A stretch of DNA of 64,000 nt from Botrimarina hoheduenensis (lineage in GTDB: Bacteria; Planctomycetota; Planctomycetia; Pirellulales; Lacipirellulaceae): the NCBI RefSeq assembly GCF_007859815.1, contig NZ_SJPH01000004.1, positions 248,001 to 312,000 of the forward strand, in the 5' to 3' direction. A model generated the notes under the pieces. It was not told where the DNA came from. It saw only the letters and a program-made list of their open reading frames with translations, and made no database searches. The first letter of the stretch is position 1, and each line of letters starts with the position of its first letter. Of this stretch, positions 17,180 to 27,176 are shown piece by piece. Both the position numbers and the translations under genes were made by a program.

Positions 17180-19645
17180 CTAGGGGGCTGTCACACGTGC
17201 CCAGTACGGACGGTAGCGATCGGCACGCGTGCGGGCGTCTTCCAGCAGCACCTCGATCGAGGGTTCCACGCGTTCACCGCGTGGGACAAGGCTGCGACCG
17301 TTCCAGTCGATCTCAAGCGGCTCCGCAAAGTTCACCAGCTCGGGCGAGAGCCACACGGTCAGCTTTTCCGTCTTGCCGAGAATGCTCAGCTTGTTGCCGC
17401 CGTACTTGCGAGCGCGGAGTTTGGCGGCTCGCACGCCACGCGCCGGTGGCCAAGCGGCAGGAGCGACCATCGACTTTTCGTTCAGGCCTTCCACCTCGAT
17501 CCACCAGAAGTAGTTGTCCCACGGGCGAAGCGTCGCGACCTCGAACTCCTCGGGCGGAGCGCCGCGCTGCTTGCGCCCCATCCAGTCGAACGCCTGCTGC
17601 AAGTCATCGCTGAGCGGGTCATATCCCCGACCGCGGTACTCAACGACCGTGGCATCGAACCGGGGTCGTAAATAGCGGTCAAGCTCTCGCGCGTTGATCT
17701 TGAGCTTATTGCCATCGAGCTCTCCCATCACCACCCGCCAAGCAACGTGCTCGGCGTTCTGCCAGTACCAGCCGCAATACCGATCAGCACGCGCGAGAAA
17801 CGGCAACACGCCGGCCCACGCATCCGGGTGTGCCAGCGCAATATCCCAGGCCGCGTCACCACCATCGCCATGGCCCGTCAGATAGACTCGGTCCGGATCG
17901 ATCGCGACGCGCCGCATTGCTTCCCTCAGCGAACGGAGCACCGCCGCGTGGTCTTCCGCCGAGTACTCGTAACGGCGCTGATCGGGACGAGCCCAATCGA
18001 TCGCAATCGTGATATAGCCACGACGCGTGGCCTGTCCAACCCGTCCGGCTCCGGGGCGATCAGCCCCCGCCCAGAAATCGAGTTGCCGTTCGGGGGCCAC
18101 GCCAATAGCACCGAGCGTGACGATCGTCGGATACGCGCGAAGCGGATCGTACTCGGGCGGAAGCTGCACTACCGCGCGCACGATGCGCCCAGCGACATCC
18201 GTTTGCAGCTCGTGCTGACCGCGAACAGGGGCAACTACGGGGTCAGCGACAGGAGCGTCGGGCAGCGACGGAGCAGCCCCCTCGGCGGAATCGGCAGCGG
18301 CCACGAGCGGCAGCGGAGGCTCCATGCGACGCAGCAGATCGGCGATCCGCTCGGGTGTCGCCGCTTGTGATTCCAACAAACCAGTGAGCGCGGCGTCGCG
18401 GGCCGCGGCGTCGTCATCGCCCAGATAGATTCGGACTTGGTCGCGAACGCGCACCAACTGCAAAGCGAGCGGCAACTGGGTAACGGCGTTGTTGCTGCCC
18501 AGCAACCAACCGCTAATCGCCACCGCTGAGAGTTCCTCTGCCGAGAGGGTATCGCCCGAGACCAGTCGGCGAAACGTCGTGAGTCGGCTGGCTGTGGCAG
18601 GAGTAAGTCGCGCTGCAATCTCGTTGACAATTCGGTCAGCCACCGCCCGTGCCGACGGCTCCGTGAGGCGTTTGGCTGTTTCGCGCAGACTTTGCAGCGC
18701 CTGCTCGCGTTGCTCGCGCTGCGTGTCGATTTCGTCGAGCAACTCGCGAACCGCCCGCAGGGTCTCACCCGGCACCCCCTCAGCGGGGAAGCTTTCAAGC
18801 AAAGTGGCAGCGAGTTGGTACTGGCCCGCATCGCGTCGCAGCCGAATCTCATCGAGCAGGCGCTGGGCCGATAGCCGCCGCAGGGTGCGGATCTCGTCGG
18901 CAAAATTCACGCCCGTAGCGGTCGGACGATTCGCGAAATCACGCTGCACCGCTTCGAGCTCGCGTCTTGAATCGCGGTACCGCTCCGCTTGTAAATAAAG
19001 GCGCACCACTTGCAGTCGCGCGTCAAGATCATCGCGCGGAACGGCATTCTGCAGGATCCGCTCCAACGTGTCGCGCGGGATGCTGCTGGTGGCGAGCCGT
19101 TGATCCCAAACGTAAGTGCGCGGGTCCGCACGCAAACCTTGCACGCGTGTGTAAACCGGCGTTACCTCGGTCACGCCTTGAACCACGGCGATCGGGCCGT
19201 CGGCAGTCAATGTTTCAAAGATTCGCCGGCCATACTCATTGAAGGGGGTCACGCGCGTTGCGGCACCGATCGATCCGAGCGAGAAACCGCGCTCCGCGAC
19301 GTTCTGCCAATCCTTCAAGCGGATACGGATGCTCGGTTCGGCCGACTCGTCGAGCACTTCACGGACGCTGCTCTTGTGCAGATAGATCCTGCGCAGGCCG
19401 TCATCGATAACCACGATCGGCGTGAGCGCAACACCGCCCGCCGAGGGATCAGGTGCAAGCGGGTCTTCGGCGACACCCCCCACCTGACCAAGTTCCCCAG
19501 TAAGCGTCCGCCCGTCTTTCAAAAGGAGGGTCACCGCGGGAGCACTGGCGGCCCCCCCGAGGGCCAGCGAAATCACTAACCCGATGAAAATCACTGCCGC
19601 CGAGCGCCGCACCGCGAATAACGACGTAGAGTTTAGATGGGCCAT
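17180..19645 (-). CDS. Secreted protein with a degenerate alpha/beta-hydrolase domain
   Basis: The protein has 821 residues. The start at 19645 gives a well-formed signal peptide (AAVIFIGLVISLALGGAASA); a longer in-frame start adds 21 hydrophilic residues and is less likely. The N-terminal part starts with VTLLLKDGRTLTGELG, a short beta motif common in planctomycete secreted proteins. The middle (residues 180-430) is helical and arginine-rich. The last 350 residues follow a prolyl-oligopeptidase or dienelactone-hydrolase layout (QLPPEYDPLRAYPTIVTL ... YLTGHGDGGDAAWDIA). The nucleophile elbow is GHGDGG instead of GHSxGG, so the serine is missing around residue 593 and the domain may be non-catalytic. 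Convergent with the esterase gene, 24 bp apart. Confidence 0.8.
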   Translation of the reverse strand: MAHLNSTSLFAVRRSAAVIFIGLVISLALGGAASAPAVTLLLKDGRTLTGELGQVGGVAEDPLAPDPSAGGVALTPIVVIDDGLRRIYLHKSSVREVLDESAEPSIRIRLKDWQNVAERGFSLGSIGAATRVTPFNEYGRRIFETLTADGPIAVVQGVTEVTPVYTRVQGLRADPRTYVWDQRLATSSIPRDTLERILQNAVPRDDLDARLQVVRLYLQAERYRDSRRELEAVQRDFANRPTATGVNFADEIRTLRRLSAQRLLDEIRLRRDAGQYQLAATLLESFPAEGVPGETLRAVRELLDEIDTQREQREQALQSLRETAKRLTEPSARAVADRIVNEIAARLTPATASRLTTFRRLVSGDTLSAEELSAVAISGWLLGSNNAVTQLPLALQLVRVRDQVRIYLGDDDAAARDAALTGLLESQAATPERIADLLRRMEPPLPLVAAADSAEGAAPSLPDAPVADPVVAPVRGQHELQTDVAGRIVRAVVQLPPEYDPLRAYPTIVTLGAIGVAPERQLDFWAGADRPGAGRVGQATRRGYITIAIDWARPDQRRYEYSAEDHAAVLRSLREAMRRVAIDPDRVYLTGHGDGGDAAWDIALAHPDAWAGVLPFLARADRYCGWYWQNAEHVAWRVVMGELDGNKLKINARELDRYLRPRFDATVVEYRGRGYDPLSDDLQQAFDWMGRKQRGAPPEEFEVATLRPWDNYFWWIEVEGLNEKSMVAPAAWPPARGVRAAKLRARKYGGNKLSILGKTEKLTVWLSPELVNFAEPLEIDWNGRSLVPRGERVEPSIEVLLEDARTRADRYRPYWARVTAP

Positions 19646-19842
19646 CGCGGCTTCACGGTACGGGAGAGAGTCTGCCCACAATTGTTGGTCAGCGGCGGCG
19701 GGGGTCAAACCGTCAAGCCGACCGATCTGTGTGGATAGGCGTCAGCAGAGTACCTGCCGGGAAGGTTCCACCGATCGTCGCGACTATAGGGCGCCGGCGG
19801 GTTCTTGTGCGCCTCTCACGATCTTTGCGGGGAGTCGAAGCT

Positions 19843-20364
19843 ATGAGCGAGCAACGGGCAGCCAGCTCGGCCGCGGCCGACTTAGCGGCCGATTCCGCGG
19901 CCGATTCGGTCATCGCCACGACCGGGCGTTTGGCGTGGGCCACTTCGGCCTTTGCCTTCTCGGTTGGCGGTACACGCTTTGTTTCTCCCCAAGGAGAAGC
20001 GCTCGACGCCATTCTGGGGATCGTGGTCGGAGGCGGGGCGGCCTATCTGGCACTCGCGCTACACCGTGTACCGCGGGCGGTCGTCGGTGCAGCGCGGATC
20101 GCGCTCGTGGCGGGGATTGCTAACGGCCTGATGCTTCCTGTTGTGGTCGTGGCGTGCGTCGGTGGCATGGACTCGGCCCAGTGGCTCGGAGTCGGGGCCA
20201 GCGATTCGCAGCGCATCCTGGTGGCGAGCGGCGGGATGCTGATCGTGCTGGTCGCGGTTGCGACACCATGGTGCTTTTACTGGGCGCTGCGGTCGCGCTA
20301 CGCCCGCCGATGGTTTGCCGGCGCGGGTCACCTGCCAGCGGGCCTGTGGGCTGCCGACACCTAG
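19843..20364 (+). CDS. Small integral membrane protein of unknown function
   Basis: The protein has 173 residues. GCGGGGA lies about ten bases before the ATG at 19843. The N-terminal 24 residues are alanine- and aspartate-rich. Three to four membrane helices follow, at about residues 50-70 (ILGIVVGGGAAYLALAL), 80-105 (IALVAGIANGLMLPVVVVA) and 125-150 (ILVASGGMLIVLVAVATPW). I recognise no family. It is 146 bp upstream of the HD-domain gene on the same strand and could share its transcript. Confidence 0.7.
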   Translation: MSEQRAASSAAADLAADSAADSVIATTGRLAWATSAFAFSVGGTRFVSPQGEALDAILGIVVGGGAAYLALALHRVPRAVVGAARIALVAGIANGLMLPVVVVACVGGMDSAQWLGVGASDSQRILVASGGMLIVLVAVATPWCFYWALRSRYARRWFAGAGHLPAGLWAADT

Positions 20365-20510
20365 GCATCGCAGCGCGGTGGCACGGGGGGCTGGTCTCTA
20401 ACGCGGGGGGCGGCTGGGGCAGGCGCGGCGAAACGAGTAGGGTGAATGCACGATGCGCCGTACGGACGGCGTTGCAGCCCCCCGCTCCATGGACGACACC
20501 GCGCCCCGCG

Positions 20511-21920
20511 ATGAAGGACTTTACCCGCGAAAGCCTGCTCCACGACCCGGTCCACGGCTACGTGCCATTTGTCTCACGTGTGCCAGCCGGCGAAACCAGC
20601 GAACGCACGCTGCTGGACCACCCCTGGCTGCAACGGCTGCGGCAGATCCACCAGCTGCAAACCGCCTGGTGGGTTTACCCCTCGGCCGAGCACACCCGCT
20701 TCCAGCACGTTGTGGGTGCCATGCACATGGCCAGTCGCGCGGTGGCGACACTCTATGAAAGCCTGCACGAGGTCTGTCGCGGAGAGTTGCCCAGCCGCCA
20801 CGCCGTGGACTGCCTGTGCCGCATGGCGGCCCTGCTGCACGACGTCGGCCACGGCCCCTTCGGGCACTTCTTCGACGCTCACTACCTGAAGCCCCACTAC
20901 GGTCTGACGCACGAGACACTCGGGGCCCACATCCTGCAAGAAGAGCTGGGCGATCTACTGCGCGGCGTGCGCGAATGCCCCGCCGGACGCATGGCCGATG
21001 GCGAAACGATCGATCCGCAGCACATCGCGATGCTCATCCAACGCCCCCGACAAGATGACGCGGAGGCGTGGCCCCGGTGGCTCGTGTTGCTACGCAGTCT
21101 GTTCTGCGGCCTGTACACGGTCGACAACCTCGACTTTGTGCTGCGCGACGCGTACATGACCGGCTACAGCGAACGGGCCTACGACCTCGAACGCTTGCTG
21201 CGGTACAGCTTCTACAGCGAGCGCGGGCTCACGATCCACCAAAAGGGGGTTGGCGCGCTCATCAAGTTCATGCAAACCAAGAGCGAACTCTTCCGCGCTG
21301 TGTACTTTCATCGCACGGTGCGGGCGATCGATAAAACACTCGAAGGGCTTTTTCGCGACAGCCGCGAGCGGCTCTTTCCGGGCAACCCGCTAGAGCACTT
21401 GGCCGCCTATCGGCAGTTTACTGAGTGGTCGCTGCTGATCGACGTCTCGCGTTGGTCGGCCTCGGAAGATCCGGGGACACGCGTGCTGGGCGAACGCTGG
21501 GATCTGCTCTTAGGCCGACAGGTCGATTGGATTGCGGTCGAGGACCGCAACCTAACCTACCGTGCAGGCGAATCAGAGCAAGCGAGCCTGTTCAGCGATG
21601 CGGCGTTGCTCGAGAGCGCACTCCGCGGACGACTGCCCGCCAACCTGCGGGAGATCGAGATGCAGATCGATCTGCCGCGGCACATCTATCGTCCCGACGC
21701 GTTGGCGGCCACCAGCGGGCAGAACTTTCAGTTCAAGCCCTCCACCGGCAAGGTGTATCCGCTCACCGACGATCAGCTGTTCGCGCAGCTGCCGGTTGCG
21801 CACCGCGCGTGTCGCGTGTATCTGCGGAAGGATCACTCCCCCGACCAGGCGGCGGCGATCGGGGCGGCACTCGACGCGATCGGCGGCAGCCGCAGCGAAG
21901 ATGATCTCACGAACATGTGA
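20511..21920 (+). CDS. HD-domain phosphohydrolase, SAMHD1/dGTPase-like
   Basis: The protein has 469 residues. The start at 20511 gives MKDFTRESLLHDPVHGYV, the usual opening of the bacterial SAMHD1-like group (DPVHG). The metal-binding HD set is visible: HTRFQHVVGAMH near residue 62, HDVGHGPFGH with His110-Asp111, and VDNLDFVLRD further on. Such enzymes remove triphosphate from dNTPs or act as nucleotide phosphohydrolases, which could influence dNTP pools or phage defence; neither can be claimed here. It is cytoplasmic with no membrane segment. The 260 bp downstream contain nothing I can identify. Confidence 0.9.
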   Translation: MKDFTRESLLHDPVHGYVPFVSRVPAGETSERTLLDHPWLQRLRQIHQLQTAWWVYPSAEHTRFQHVVGAMHMASRAVATLYESLHEVCRGELPSRHAVDCLCRMAALLHDVGHGPFGHFFDAHYLKPHYGLTHETLGAHILQEELGDLLRGVRECPAGRMADGETIDPQHIAMLIQRPRQDDAEAWPRWLVLLRSLFCGLYTVDNLDFVLRDAYMTGYSERAYDLERLLRYSFYSERGLTIHQKGVGALIKFMQTKSELFRAVYFHRTVRAIDKTLEGLFRDSRERLFPGNPLEHLAAYRQFTEWSLLIDVSRWSASEDPGTRVLGERWDLLLGRQVDWIAVEDRNLTYRAGESEQASLFSDAALLESALRGRLPANLREIEMQIDLPRHIYRPDALAATSGQNFQFKPSTGKVYPLTDDQLFAQLPVAHRACRVYLRKDHSPDQAAAIGAALDAIGGSRSEDDLTNM

Positions 21921-22180
21921 GTTGGGGGCAGCGGGCAGCTGGCAGACGGCTAGAAAACACGCGCTCCCCGATTCAGACGCGGTAGCCGTTACGACACATG
22001 CTTGCTTTGGTGAGCTATCTCACCCACCGCGTTAGGGATCGCACGTCCTGCTGCGACACATCGTCGCAAGAAGCCTAGCGCGTCTCGGGATCGCGCGCGG
22101 GGTGGGGTAGAATCACCACTTCGTGACGCGGCAATCGGGCCGCGCGGCACCGCGAATCTCTTGCTGAGGCAATCTTAAAG

Positions 22181-22645
22181 ATGAAACGACGCCCGCTCGA
22201 CCTGCGCACCCTGGACGACGTGCGCGATGAGATCATCCGCTTGCGCGACCACGGCTATACGGCCCGCGGCAAGTGGAACCTCGCACAGATCTGCGCCCAC
22301 GTGAGCGAGACGATCCGGATCGGCATCGATGGCGACGAGCCGCGGCTCCCCTGGATCCTGCGCAAGATCTTTGGCGTGGTCTTTAAGATCGTGCTGCGGA
22401 CTCGCACGATGATGAGCGGCGCGCCGACTGTCCCACGGCTTACGCCCCCCGAACTGCCGACCGACGATCCGGCGGTTATCGATCGGTGCCTAGCAACGCT
22501 GGCCGAGGCGCGCGACTTTGCGGGTCCCCTGCCCCCCTATCCGCTGATGGACGGCATCACGCTGGCTAAGTGGAAAGACCTGATGGTCATCCACGCGCAA
22601 CATCACTTGCGGTTTCTCGAGCCGCAGCGCTCAGCGCAGGCTTAA
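22181..22645 (+). CDS. DUF1569 (DinB-like four-helix) protein
   Basis: The protein has 154 residues. WNLAQICAHVSETI and MVIHAQHHLRFLEPQ provide the histidines that DinB-type bundles use to hold a metal ion, and the spacing fits DUF1569. DinB-superfamily proteins include thiol transferases and stress-induced proteins, but DUF1569 has no defined reaction. The gene stands alone between the HD protein and the convergent DUF1501 gene. The 98 bp to the latter hold no clear terminator. Confidence 0.82.
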   Translation: MKRRPLDLRTLDDVRDEIIRLRDHGYTARGKWNLAQICAHVSETIRIGIDGDEPRLPWILRKIFGVVFKIVLRTRTMMSGAPTVPRLTPPELPTDDPAVIDRCLATLAEARDFAGPLPPYPLMDGITLAKWKDLMVIHAQHHLRFLEPQRSAQA

Positions 22646-22743
22646 CGCAGCGACGGATTCGATTCCTGCCGCGCGTCGCCACGCTGCCGATGTCGGCCCC
22701 AGGCCGCGGAGTTGCTCTAGTTCGGGCACGGTGTGGGGATCCC

Positions 22744-24231
22744 TCAAGCGAGGAGTTCCTCAACCACGTGCGCCTTCTCAACGCCCGTGAGCCGCTGATC
22801 AAGGCCGCGGGCGGGAAAAACAAGACGCTCGTTATCAAAACCCAGCAAGCGGAGCAGCGTGGCGTGCAGATCGCGCACCTGCACGGGAGCCGTTATCGGC
22901 CCATAACCCACCGGATCGGTCTCGCCGTGCGAGTAGCCCGCTTTCACACCGCCGCCGGCCATCCAGAGCGTGAACGCCTTGGCGTGATGATCACGTCCCA
23001 GGAAGGGATTGGCCTTGCCCCCCCGATTCTCCGCCATGGGGGTTCGGCCAAACTCGCCCGCCCAGACAACGAGCGTTTCATCAAGGAGGCCGCGGCGTTC
23101 AAGATCCTCAAGCAGCGCCGCGATCGGCTGATCGATCTCACGCGTCTTCTTGGCAAATCCTCCGCCCAGGTCGGTCGTGTCGCTCGTGCCGTGCATGTCC
23201 CAGCCCCAGTCAAAGAGCTGCACGAATCGTACGCCGCGCTCAACAAGTCGGCGTGCCAACAGGCAGTTGTTCGCAAAGCTCTCGGCCCCGGGCTCGGCGT
23301 TGTACAACGCGAGCGTCTGGGCGGTTTCTTCGGAAAGGTTCATCGCGGTGGTGGCTTCGAGCTGCATGCGGCAGGCCATCTCGTATTGGGCGATACGCGT
23401 CACCGTCTCAGGGTCCCCCATTTCGGCGTGGGTTTCTTGGTTCACCCGATTGATGGCCTCGACCACGCGCCGGCGCAGCGTGGCGTCGATGCCGTCGGGG
23501 TTCGAGAGGAACAGGACCGGGTCTCCCTCGCTGCGACACTGCACGCCCTGGTAGACACTCGGCAAGAAACCGCTCCCCCAGCCGGCTTGGCCCACACTGG
23601 GGTTCTTGCCGCCCGAGAGCAGCACGATAAACCCGGGCAGGTTTTGGTTCTCGCTCCCCAGGCCGTACGTGGTCCACGAACCGAACGAAGCCCCTCCGCC
23701 ACGCGGCGAACCGGTATGCACCAACAGCTGCGCCGGGGCGTGGTTGAACTGATCGGTCTGCATGGTGTGGACAAAACAGAGCCGATCGATCACCCGCTCA
23801 AGGTGAGGCAAGCGATCGCTGATCCAGCGGCCGGTTTCGCCCACCTGATGGAACGGGTAATTGGGTCCGAGCAGCTTGGGCACGCCGCGGATGAAAGCGA
23901 AACGCTCGCCCGCGATCAGCGACGCGGGGCACGGTTGCCCGTCGAGCCGCGCCAGCTCAGGCTTGTAATCGAACAGCTCAAACTGGCTCGGCGCGCCGGC
24001 CATGTGGAGGAAGATCACGCGCTTCGCACGCGGGGAAAAATGCGGTGCCCGCGGGGCCCAAGGATTGGTGGGGTCGACCTGGATCGCACCAGCAGACGAC
24101 GCGGCCGCCGGCAGCGACAATCCCTCGGCCGCGAGCCAGCAAGCCCCCAGACCCGCAACCCCTTGCTTGAGGAAGTGGCGCCGGGTCGCGAGGGAGCGTG
24201 ATTCGCTGAGCTGATGCTGCCAGAGATTCAT
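22744..24231 (-). CDS. DUF1501 protein with Tat signal
   Basis: The protein has about 495 residues. The N-terminus carries a twin-arginine signal (TRRHFLKQGVAGLGA), so it is exported folded. The fold is sulfatase/alkaline-phosphatase-like: HMAGAPSQFELFDYKPEL, AGEFGRTPM and GRDHHAKAFTLWMAGGG are the DUF1501 landmarks. The ATG at 24231 gives the usual MNLWQHQL opening; a GTG at 24240 would overlap the upstream stop as GTGA and is the alternative. It is translated just behind the PSD1-type gene. This pair is very common in planctomycetes and is often linked to polysaccharide or sulfated-glycan use, though its chemistry is undefined. Confidence 0.93.
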   Translation of the reverse strand: MNLWQHQLSESRSLATRRHFLKQGVAGLGACWLAAEGLSLPAAASSAGAIQVDPTNPWAPRAPHFSPRAKRVIFLHMAGAPSQFELFDYKPELARLDGQPCPASLIAGERFAFIRGVPKLLGPNYPFHQVGETGRWISDRLPHLERVIDRLCFVHTMQTDQFNHAPAQLLVHTGSPRGGGASFGSWTTYGLGSENQNLPGFIVLLSGGKNPSVGQAGWGSGFLPSVYQGVQCRSEGDPVLFLSNPDGIDATLRRRVVEAINRVNQETHAEMGDPETVTRIAQYEMACRMQLEATTAMNLSEETAQTLALYNAEPGAESFANNCLLARRLVERGVRFVQLFDWGWDMHGTSDTTDLGGGFAKKTREIDQPIAALLEDLERRGLLDETLVVWAGEFGRTPMAENRGGKANPFLGRDHHAKAFTLWMAGGGVKAGYSHGETDPVGYGPITAPVQVRDLHATLLRLLGFDNERLVFPARGLDQRLTGVEKAHVVEELLA

Positions 24232-24236
24232 GATTT

Positions 24237-27176
24237 TCACTTGGTGAGGGCGGCGTCCAGATTCAGCAGCGTGCTCGCAACGATTGTCATCGCAAACCGC
24301 TCCGGCGGATCACTCTCAGGCCGGGGATCGCGTGCGTCGGCCGCTACCAACGCCGCGCTATGCAGGCTGAGCAGCTCACGCAGTGCGGCAGTGGTCGGCA
24401 CCGTGCTTGTGGTCTGCGTGTAACCCCAGGCGACCCGCTCTTCTAGCGATGCGTCGTGCTCGAGCATCCGCGTCGCGAAGCCTTCTGCCAATTCGACGTA
24501 GGCCGGATCGTTCATCGTCACCAGCGCCTGCAGCGGCGTGTTGGTCCGGTCACGTTTCGCTGCACACTGCTCGCGGCTGGGCATGTCGAAGGCCATGAGG
24601 CTTGGGTATCCGGCCGTCCGCTTCCAGTAGACGTAGATCGCCCGACGGAAGCGTGCTTCATCGTCCGCGGCTTGCCAGCGGGCGGTGCTGTGTACCGAGT
24701 TCCAGACGCCCTCGGGCTGGTAGGGCATCACCGGCGGACCAAACGCTTTCGGATTAAAGCGACCCGAAAGAACGAGCGCTTGGTCACGCACCATCTCGGC
24801 CGTGAGCCGTGTGCGTGGTCCGCGGGCGAGCCATCGGTTGGACGGATCAAGAGCGAGCGTCGCAGGGGTCGCACGGGCATCGCGCCCGTAGGCGCGGGTC
24901 AGCGTCAACTCGCGGAGCAACTGCTTGAGGCTCCATTTCCATGTGCTGGAGAAACGAACCGCCAAGTGATCGAGCACTTGCGGATGGGTGGGGGTTTCGC
25001 CGGTCGAGCCGAAATCATCCACCGTCGCTACGATCCCCGTTCCCATCAACTCACGCCACACGCGGTTGACGAAGACGCGCGCAGTGAGCGGTTGCTCGGG
25101 CGAGGTGAGCCAGCGGGCTAGCATTAACCGATCCCGCACCGGCTGGTCGTCGTGCCGCAGCGCCGCGGGAACATCGGCTTCCAGCGGCGCACCGGGCGAA
25201 AGCCAATTGCCGCGTTCCATGAGCCGCGTCGGCCGACGCAGTCTTTCGGGCAACTCGGCCATGATAGGGGTCGAGACGCTCGCGATGGCCTTGCGCTGTT
25301 GACGCAGTTCGTGCTCTTGGAGACGATCCGCGGCGAACGCCTCGTCGCGGATCAACTCGGTCCAGCGCGTGTCGCTTGAGAACGCGGCGCGGAGCCGACG
25401 AATCAACAACGCGTCCTGACCGTCGGTCGCCTTGTCGTGCTTAAAACGGAAGCGAAGACGGTCCCCCGCCGCGAGGGTGACCGCCCGATCGAGAACGAAC
25501 ACCGCCCACCGGGGCTGACGCTGCTTGGTATAAACGCTCCAGCCACCCGGATTATCTTCGAGCGACTCGTCGGCTGCGATGAAGGGATCCGCCTCGTCAG
25601 CGAAACCCGCGACAAAGAAGACCTGCTCTTCAACAGGCGGCTCACCCTCAGCCGCGGGGCTCCGCTCGATCGTTAGCTCAAGCTTCGAGAGCACGAATCC
25701 CATCTGCGGCAGGATCGCCGCCGTCGCGGGATCAAGGGGCAGCGCCTCCAAACGCAACGCGGTCACGGTCAGGGGAGTCGCGGCAGCGGTGGCAGCATAG
25801 ATCGATCGATCGGTCAATGTGCCGACCGCAACGATCTCGTTTCCACCTGCCGGTGGGAGCGCCAGCGCGGCAGATTCAATAGGGTCCACCGCGCGGACCT
25901 CAAGCGTGGTTTCACCGGTAGATTCGGCATGGTCGAAGGTCACGCCGCGCCATTGCTGGAGTTCACTGGCGAGCGGGCTGATCCGTTGAAACAACCGCTC
26001 GAGTGTGGCACTACGCTCGCGATCGAGCCGCTGCGCCTCTTCGTACCGGCTCGGATCGAGCGGCGCTTGTACGGTGGGCCATTCCTCGCGTAGATCGACG
26101 TCGGCCGTGGAATTGAACAAATCGAACAGCCGATAGTAATCCGCTTGGGTGATCGGATCGTAGGGATGGTCGTGGCACCGTGCGCAGCCCACGGTAAGTC
26201 CTAAAAGAGCTTGGCCCGTGGTATCGACGCGGTCCACGACCGCGATGATGCGAAACTCTTCATCATCGGTCCCGCCTTCGATATTGGTTGGGGCGTTGCG
26301 ATGGAAGGTCGTGGCGAGCAGGTCTTCCATCGTCGGTTCGGGCAACCGATCGCCGGCGAGTTGCCGAACGAGGAACTCGTCGAGCGGCTGATCGCGGTTG
26401 AAGGCGCGGATCACCGCGTCGCGATAAGGCCAGGCGTCGCGATGGGGGTCACGCTCGTAGCCAATCGTGTCGGCGTAACGCGCCAGATCGAGCCACACCG
26501 CTGCCCAGCGTTCGCCGAAGTGGGGCGAGGCGAGCAATTCGTCGACAATCTGTTCACGCAGCGGGGGCGTCAGCCCCGCCGTAATCGACGCGCGGTGGGC
26601 CGCGGTGGGCGGAAGCCCAACAAGATCAAAAGACACTCGCCGCAGCCACTCCTCAGCGGGTGCCGGCCCTCCGGGCGTGAGACCGGCAGACGCCGCTTGG
26701 GTATCGATCATTCGATCGATGAACTGGCGATCGCTATCGGCAGTAGCGGGACCAAGCGGATCCACGGGCACCTGGAACGACCACGGGTCGCTCCAAGGTG
26801 CGCCCGCATCGATCCACGCGCGGAGCGTCTCCACTTCTTCCGGCGTAAGCCGCGGTCCGTGCTCGGCGGGGGGCATCCGCAGATCGTCGTCGGGTTCTTT
26901 GATGCGCTCCATCAGCACCGACTCAGCGGCGTTGCCCGGCAGGATCGAGGGGTCGCCCGAATCGGTGGTGGCGAGCGCTTGCTCGCGCGTGATAAACGAA
27001 AGGCTCCCCTGCTGTCTCACGCCGCCATGACAAGCCAAACAACTCTTGACAAAAATCGGCCGGACGCTGGCATTGAAATCCACCGCCCACACTGGCTGCG
27101 CGATCAACAGGCAAACCACCAAAGGCAGGCGCTGTCGTGCGATCGATAGAGAAGAAAAGAGTGCTCGGGAGGGCAT
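24237..27176 (-). CDS. PSD1 and planctomycete cytochrome c domain protein (DUF1549/DUF1553)
   Basis: The protein has 979 residues. After a signal peptide (LPLVVCLLIAQPVWA) comes the planctomycete cytochrome c domain with haem motif CLACH, next DUF1549 (ADEWLRRVSFDLVGLPPT, residues about 170-400), then a carbohydrate-binding-like insert, and DUF1553 in the C-terminal third (ARVFVNRVWRELMGTGIV, RTNTPLQALVTMNDP). It is exported and paired with the DUF1501 gene directly downstream. An AGGAGG sequence touches the ATG with no spacer, an odd position for a ribosome-binding site, so the true start may lie slightly downstream. Confidence 0.92.
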   Translation of the reverse strand: MPSRALFSSLSIARQRLPLVVCLLIAQPVWAVDFNASVRPIFVKSCLACHGGVRQQGSLSFITREQALATTDSGDPSILPGNAAESVLMERIKEPDDDLRMPPAEHGPRLTPEEVETLRAWIDAGAPWSDPWSFQVPVDPLGPATADSDRQFIDRMIDTQAASAGLTPGGPAPAEEWLRRVSFDLVGLPPTAAHRASITAGLTPPLREQIVDELLASPHFGERWAAVWLDLARYADTIGYERDPHRDAWPYRDAVIRAFNRDQPLDEFLVRQLAGDRLPEPTMEDLLATTFHRNAPTNIEGGTDDEEFRIIAVVDRVDTTGQALLGLTVGCARCHDHPYDPITQADYYRLFDLFNSTADVDLREEWPTVQAPLDPSRYEEAQRLDRERSATLERLFQRISPLASELQQWRGVTFDHAESTGETTLEVRAVDPIESAALALPPAGGNEIVAVGTLTDRSIYAATAAATPLTVTALRLEALPLDPATAAILPQMGFVLSKLELTIERSPAAEGEPPVEEQVFFVAGFADEADPFIAADESLEDNPGGWSVYTKQRQPRWAVFVLDRAVTLAAGDRLRFRFKHDKATDGQDALLIRRLRAAFSSDTRWTELIRDEAFAADRLQEHELRQQRKAIASVSTPIMAELPERLRRPTRLMERGNWLSPGAPLEADVPAALRHDDQPVRDRLMLARWLTSPEQPLTARVFVNRVWRELMGTGIVATVDDFGSTGETPTHPQVLDHLAVRFSSTWKWSLKQLLRELTLTRAYGRDARATPATLALDPSNRWLARGPRTRLTAEMVRDQALVLSGRFNPKAFGPPVMPYQPEGVWNSVHSTARWQAADDEARFRRAIYVYWKRTAGYPSLMAFDMPSREQCAAKRDRTNTPLQALVTMNDPAYVELAEGFATRMLEHDASLEERVAWGYTQTTSTVPTTAALRELLSLHSAALVAADARDPRPESDPPERFAMTIVASTLLNLDAALTK

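Noticed and set aside
20511..21920. HD phosphohydrolase as part of an anti-phage system
   Set aside because: Although SAMHD1-like enzymes can act in defence, no sensor, effector or other defence gene is adjacent, so a housekeeping role is equally likely.
22570..24201. Long plus-strand reading frame of 543 codons
   Set aside because: It is the antisense shadow of the DUF1501 gene. Its translation is arginine-, glycine- and histidine-rich with no domain, whereas the minus strand has a Tat signal and family motifs.
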